This document shows positions 39,730-41,609 of a DNA stretch of 41,609 bases, one piece after another (the stretch's first letter is position 1; each line of letters begins with the position of its first letter). Both the position numbers and the translations under genes were made by a program. The notes below the pieces were generated by a model that worked only from the letters and a program-made list of their open reading frames with translations, was not told the DNA's origin and made no database searches. Origin of the DNA: an uncultured Bacteroidota bacterium (lineage in GTDB: Bacteria > Bacteroidota > Bacteroidia > Bacteroidales > VadinHA17); the NCBI GenBank assembly GCA_937864815.1, contig CALMJY010000345.1:1-41609 (forward strand), written 5' to 3'.

Positions 39730-39745
39730 TGTTCCACGTGGAAAT
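39730..39745. promoter_or_regulatory. parS-like palindrome beside uvrC
   Basis: TGTTCCACGTGGAAAT contains a perfect 12-bp palindrome (39732-39743). It matches 14 of 16 positions of TGTTCCACGTGGAACA, the parS version known from Pseudomonas and close to the general ParB-binding consensus TGTTTCACGTGAAACA. It sits in the intergenic gap and its last base overlaps the uvrC stop codon. In many bacteria parS lies near the origin. No ParA or ParB gene is in the window. Confidence 0.5.
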
Positions 39746-41550
39746 CAGGAAAGATTTCTGAAATATCTGATGATTTTTGATGCTTTCGATGTTCCGATCA
39801 GTTTTTGGAGTTCCTCTTCCGATACACTCCGGATATTTTCAACCGACTTAAAATGATTTAACAACAGATCTTTTGTTTTATCACCAATACCATTAATTTC
39901 ATCCAGCCCTGATTTTAACATAGAAGAAGATCTTTTATCACGATGAAATGATATTCCGAAACGGTGTGCTTCATTTCTGAGTTGCTGAATGATCTTTAAA
40001 CTGATAGAATTTTTATCGATATATATCGGTACACTGTCGCCAGGAAAATAAATCTCCTCGAGCTTTTTGGCTATTCCAATTACCGATAATTTATCCCTAA
40101 GTCCAAGCCGGACTATACTTTTCATAGCAGAAGAAAGCTGGCCCTTCCCTCCGTCAATTATTATCAGTTGTGGCAGACTGGAATTCTCCTCAATTAATCT
40201 TTTATATCTTCTGTATACAATCTCCTCCATCGAACTGAAATCATCAGGACCTGTTACAGTTTTAATATTGAAATGGCGGTAATCCTTTTTGCTTGGCCTC
40301 CCGTTTCTGAAAACCACACAGGCTGCTACCGGGTTTGTACCCATAATATTTGAATTATCAAAACATTCAATATGTACCGGTAATTCAGACATATGGAGAT
40401 CTGCTTTAAGCCTCTCAAGATTCTTTCCTGTTCTCTCCTGCGGCTTTATCAGGTCATTTCTCTTTTTCTTCTGTTCAAGTTTATAATAAATTGCATTTCT
40501 TTCAGATAGTTCAATTAATTTAAGCTTTTCTCCAGCTTTAGGAATAGTGTACTTTACTTTGTCAAGCTGAATATCAGGACTAAATGGTACAATAATTTCA
40601 GGTGAATCACTATCCAGCCTATCCCTTACTTCTGTTATTGCGTATCCCATAACAGATTCTTTGTCTTCCTCAACACGAATTTTAAGCTCCAGTGTAAAAG
40701 CCTGAATAATAGCTCCTTCAACGATCTTTAAATAGTTAACATATGCATAGTCTGAATCCTGTGTATATCCAAAAACATCAACATTTTTTATTGTATTGCT
40801 TACGACAGCTGAACGACTTCTGAAATTTGCAAGTATCTCTATTTTTTCCTTTACATGCTGAGCTTCTTCAAATCGCATTTCTGAAGCATATTTCTTCATC
40901 AGAGCTTTTAATTGCTCTATAACCGATGATATATTCCCCCTTAGGATATCCCTTATTTCCCTGATACTTTCATTATATTCAATTTCATTCTGAAGACCAA
41001 CGCAAGGGCCTTTGCAGTTTCCCAGATGAAATTCTAGACACACCCTGAATTTTCCGGATGTTATATTCGAATCAGAGAGAATCAAAGAGCAGGTTCTGAG
41101 TTTATAAATCTGACGTATTTGTTCAAGTAAAGTTTTGACCATAAGGCCCGAGGTATAAGGACCAAAATATACAGATCCGTCCTTTATAGTATTGCGGGTA
41201 CTGAAAATCCTGGGAAAAGCCTCTTTTTTAATACAAATCCATGGAAATGTTTTATCGTCCTTGAGAAGTATATTATACCTGGGCTGATGCTTTTTAATAA
41301 GGTTATTCTCAAGTAAAAGTGCATCTGATTCATTATCCACAACAATATGCCGGATGTCATATGTTCTGCGTAGCAGTACTTCTGTTTTACCTGACTGATT
41401 TTTAGAAAAATAGGAACCTACCCTTTTTTTAAGATTTTTTGCCTTGCCTATATAAAGAATAGATCCTGATGAATCAATAAACTGGTAAATACCCGGCTTT
41501 GACGGCAGGCGTGAAATAAGGTTTTTAAACCGGTCAGTATCAGTAATCAT
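39745..41550 (-). CDS. uvrC: UvrABC system protein C
   Basis: UvrC makes the two incisions on either side of a lesion in nucleotide excision repair. It has 601 residues. The N-terminal GIY-YIG nuclease (about 12-95) has GIYQFIDSSGSILYIGKAKN for the 3' cut. A UVR domain that contacts UvrB follows at about 205-240 (MKKYASEMRFEEAQHVKEKI). The RNase H-like 5' nuclease domain is near 385-540 (ECFDNSNIMGTNPVA, DGGKGQLSSA and the HRFGISFHR block). A C-terminal helix-hairpin-helix pair ends the protein (LDEINGIGDKT, then LIGTSKASKI). The start at 41550 has a -7 element directly upstream. Confidence 0.97.
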   Translation of the reverse strand: MITDTDRFKNLISRLPSKPGIYQFIDSSGSILYIGKAKNLKKRVGSYFSKNQSGKTEVLLRRTYDIRHIVVDNESDALLLENNLIKKHQPRYNILLKDDKTFPWICIKKEAFPRIFSTRNTIKDGSVYFGPYTSGLMVKTLLEQIRQIYKLRTCSLILSDSNITSGKFRVCLEFHLGNCKGPCVGLQNEIEYNESIREIRDILRGNISSVIEQLKALMKKYASEMRFEEAQHVKEKIEILANFRSRSAVVSNTIKNVDVFGYTQDSDYAYVNYLKIVEGAIIQAFTLELKIRVEEDKESVMGYAITEVRDRLDSDSPEIIVPFSPDIQLDKVKYTIPKAGEKLKLIELSERNAIYYKLEQKKKRNDLIKPQERTGKNLERLKADLHMSELPVHIECFDNSNIMGTNPVAACVVFRNGRPSKKDYRHFNIKTVTGPDDFSSMEEIVYRRYKRLIEENSSLPQLIIIDGGKGQLSSAMKSIVRLGLRDKLSVIGIAKKLEEIYFPGDSVPIYIDKNSISLKIIQQLRNEAHRFGISFHRDKRSSSMLKSGLDEINGIGDKTKDLLLNHFKSVENIRSVSEEELQKLIGTSKASKIIRYFRNLS

Positions 41551-41566
41551 CAGCTATGATTTACGA

Positions 41567-41574
41567 CAAAGATA
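41567..41574 (-). promoter_or_regulatory. Putative -7 element for uvrC
   Basis: On the minus strand it reads TATCTTTG, matching TAnnTTTG. The predicted leader before the uvrC ATG (41550) is only about 10 nt. Immediately upstream, toward the window edge, lies a fragment of a repeated element. Confidence 0.45.
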
Positions 41575-41591
41575 GCAAATGAAATAAAGCA

Positions 41592-41609
41592 GGAGGGTGT
41601 CTCAAAAGT
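41592..41609. mobile_element. Edge of a second copy of the MITE-like element (cut by window end)
   Basis: The last 17 bases, GAGGGTGTCTCAAAAGT, are the exact reverse complement of 11956-11972, the right terminal arm of the element at 11838-11975. This is the start of another copy that continues beyond the window, inserted just upstream of the uvrC promoter. Confidence 0.6.

Noticed and set aside
1-41609. CRISPR arrays, tRNA or rRNA genes
   Set aside because: No regularly spaced repeat array beyond two units and no tRNA- or rRNA-like sequence was recognised in any intergenic region.

Overview
The window is ordinary chromosomal DNA of a member of the Bacteroidota, most likely class Bacteroidia. 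Four things point there. Many genes are preceded by the Bacteroidota -7 element TAnnTTTG and lack a strong Shine-Dalgarno sequence. The run DUF4271 - hemD - rnpA - S41 peptidase is typical of the phylum. The respiratory chain is an alternative complex III (ACIII) paired with an A2-type caa3 oxidase. Lipoproteins have short Bacteroidota-style lipoboxes. Genus or species cannot be read from the window. I see no rRNA, tRNA, CRISPR array, prophage or intact transposase gene.

Layout. 1-378: non-coding, with a direct repeat and a large nested palindrome. 379-5882: a lipoprotein, deoC, then DUF4271 - hemD - rnpA - S41 protease. 5890-10006 (minus): queD - polA - moaD - moaE. 10177-12721: an acyl-CoA synthetase convergent with an exported Mn-type superoxide dismutase; sodA lies between two palindromic, MITE-like elements. 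13072-19123 (plus): copper-binding lipoprotein, DoxX-like protein, SCO1, caa3 oxidase subunits I-III-IV-II and heme O synthase. 19128-26913 (minus): the complete ACIII operon actABCDEF. 27302-34297: scattered housekeeping and unknown genes (lipoproteins, lspA, ArsR, GNAT, PhzF, polyprenyl synthase, MFS). 34440-39576 (plus): CoA-binding protein, thioesterase, exported aldo/keto reductase with an SMP-30 lactonase-like protein, YwbE, phosphofructokinase and a HAD phosphatase. 39745-41550 (minus): uvrC, with a parS-like palindrome touching its stop codon.

How the genes work together. The central 14 kb (13072-26913) is a nearly self-contained aerobic terminal respiratory module. ACIII would oxidise menaquinol and pass electrons through its hemes c to the cytochrome c domain fused to oxidase subunit II, then to CuA and the heme-copper centre. 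SCO1 and the metal-binding lipoprotein are candidates for copper delivery, and CtaB makes heme O. Heme A synthase (CtaA) and CtaG are not in the window. The polyprenyl diphosphate synthase at 32031 could supply the quinone side chain. The ACIII operon has an unusually good FNR/CRP-like palindrome about 135 nt upstream of actA, which suggests oxygen or redox control.

No unmistakably new system was found. The best leads are the FNR-like operator with the divergent unknown lipoprotein, the HMA lipoprotein/DoxX pair ahead of SCO1, the palindromic elements around sodA with a second copy entering at the right edge, and the parS-like site beside uvrC.
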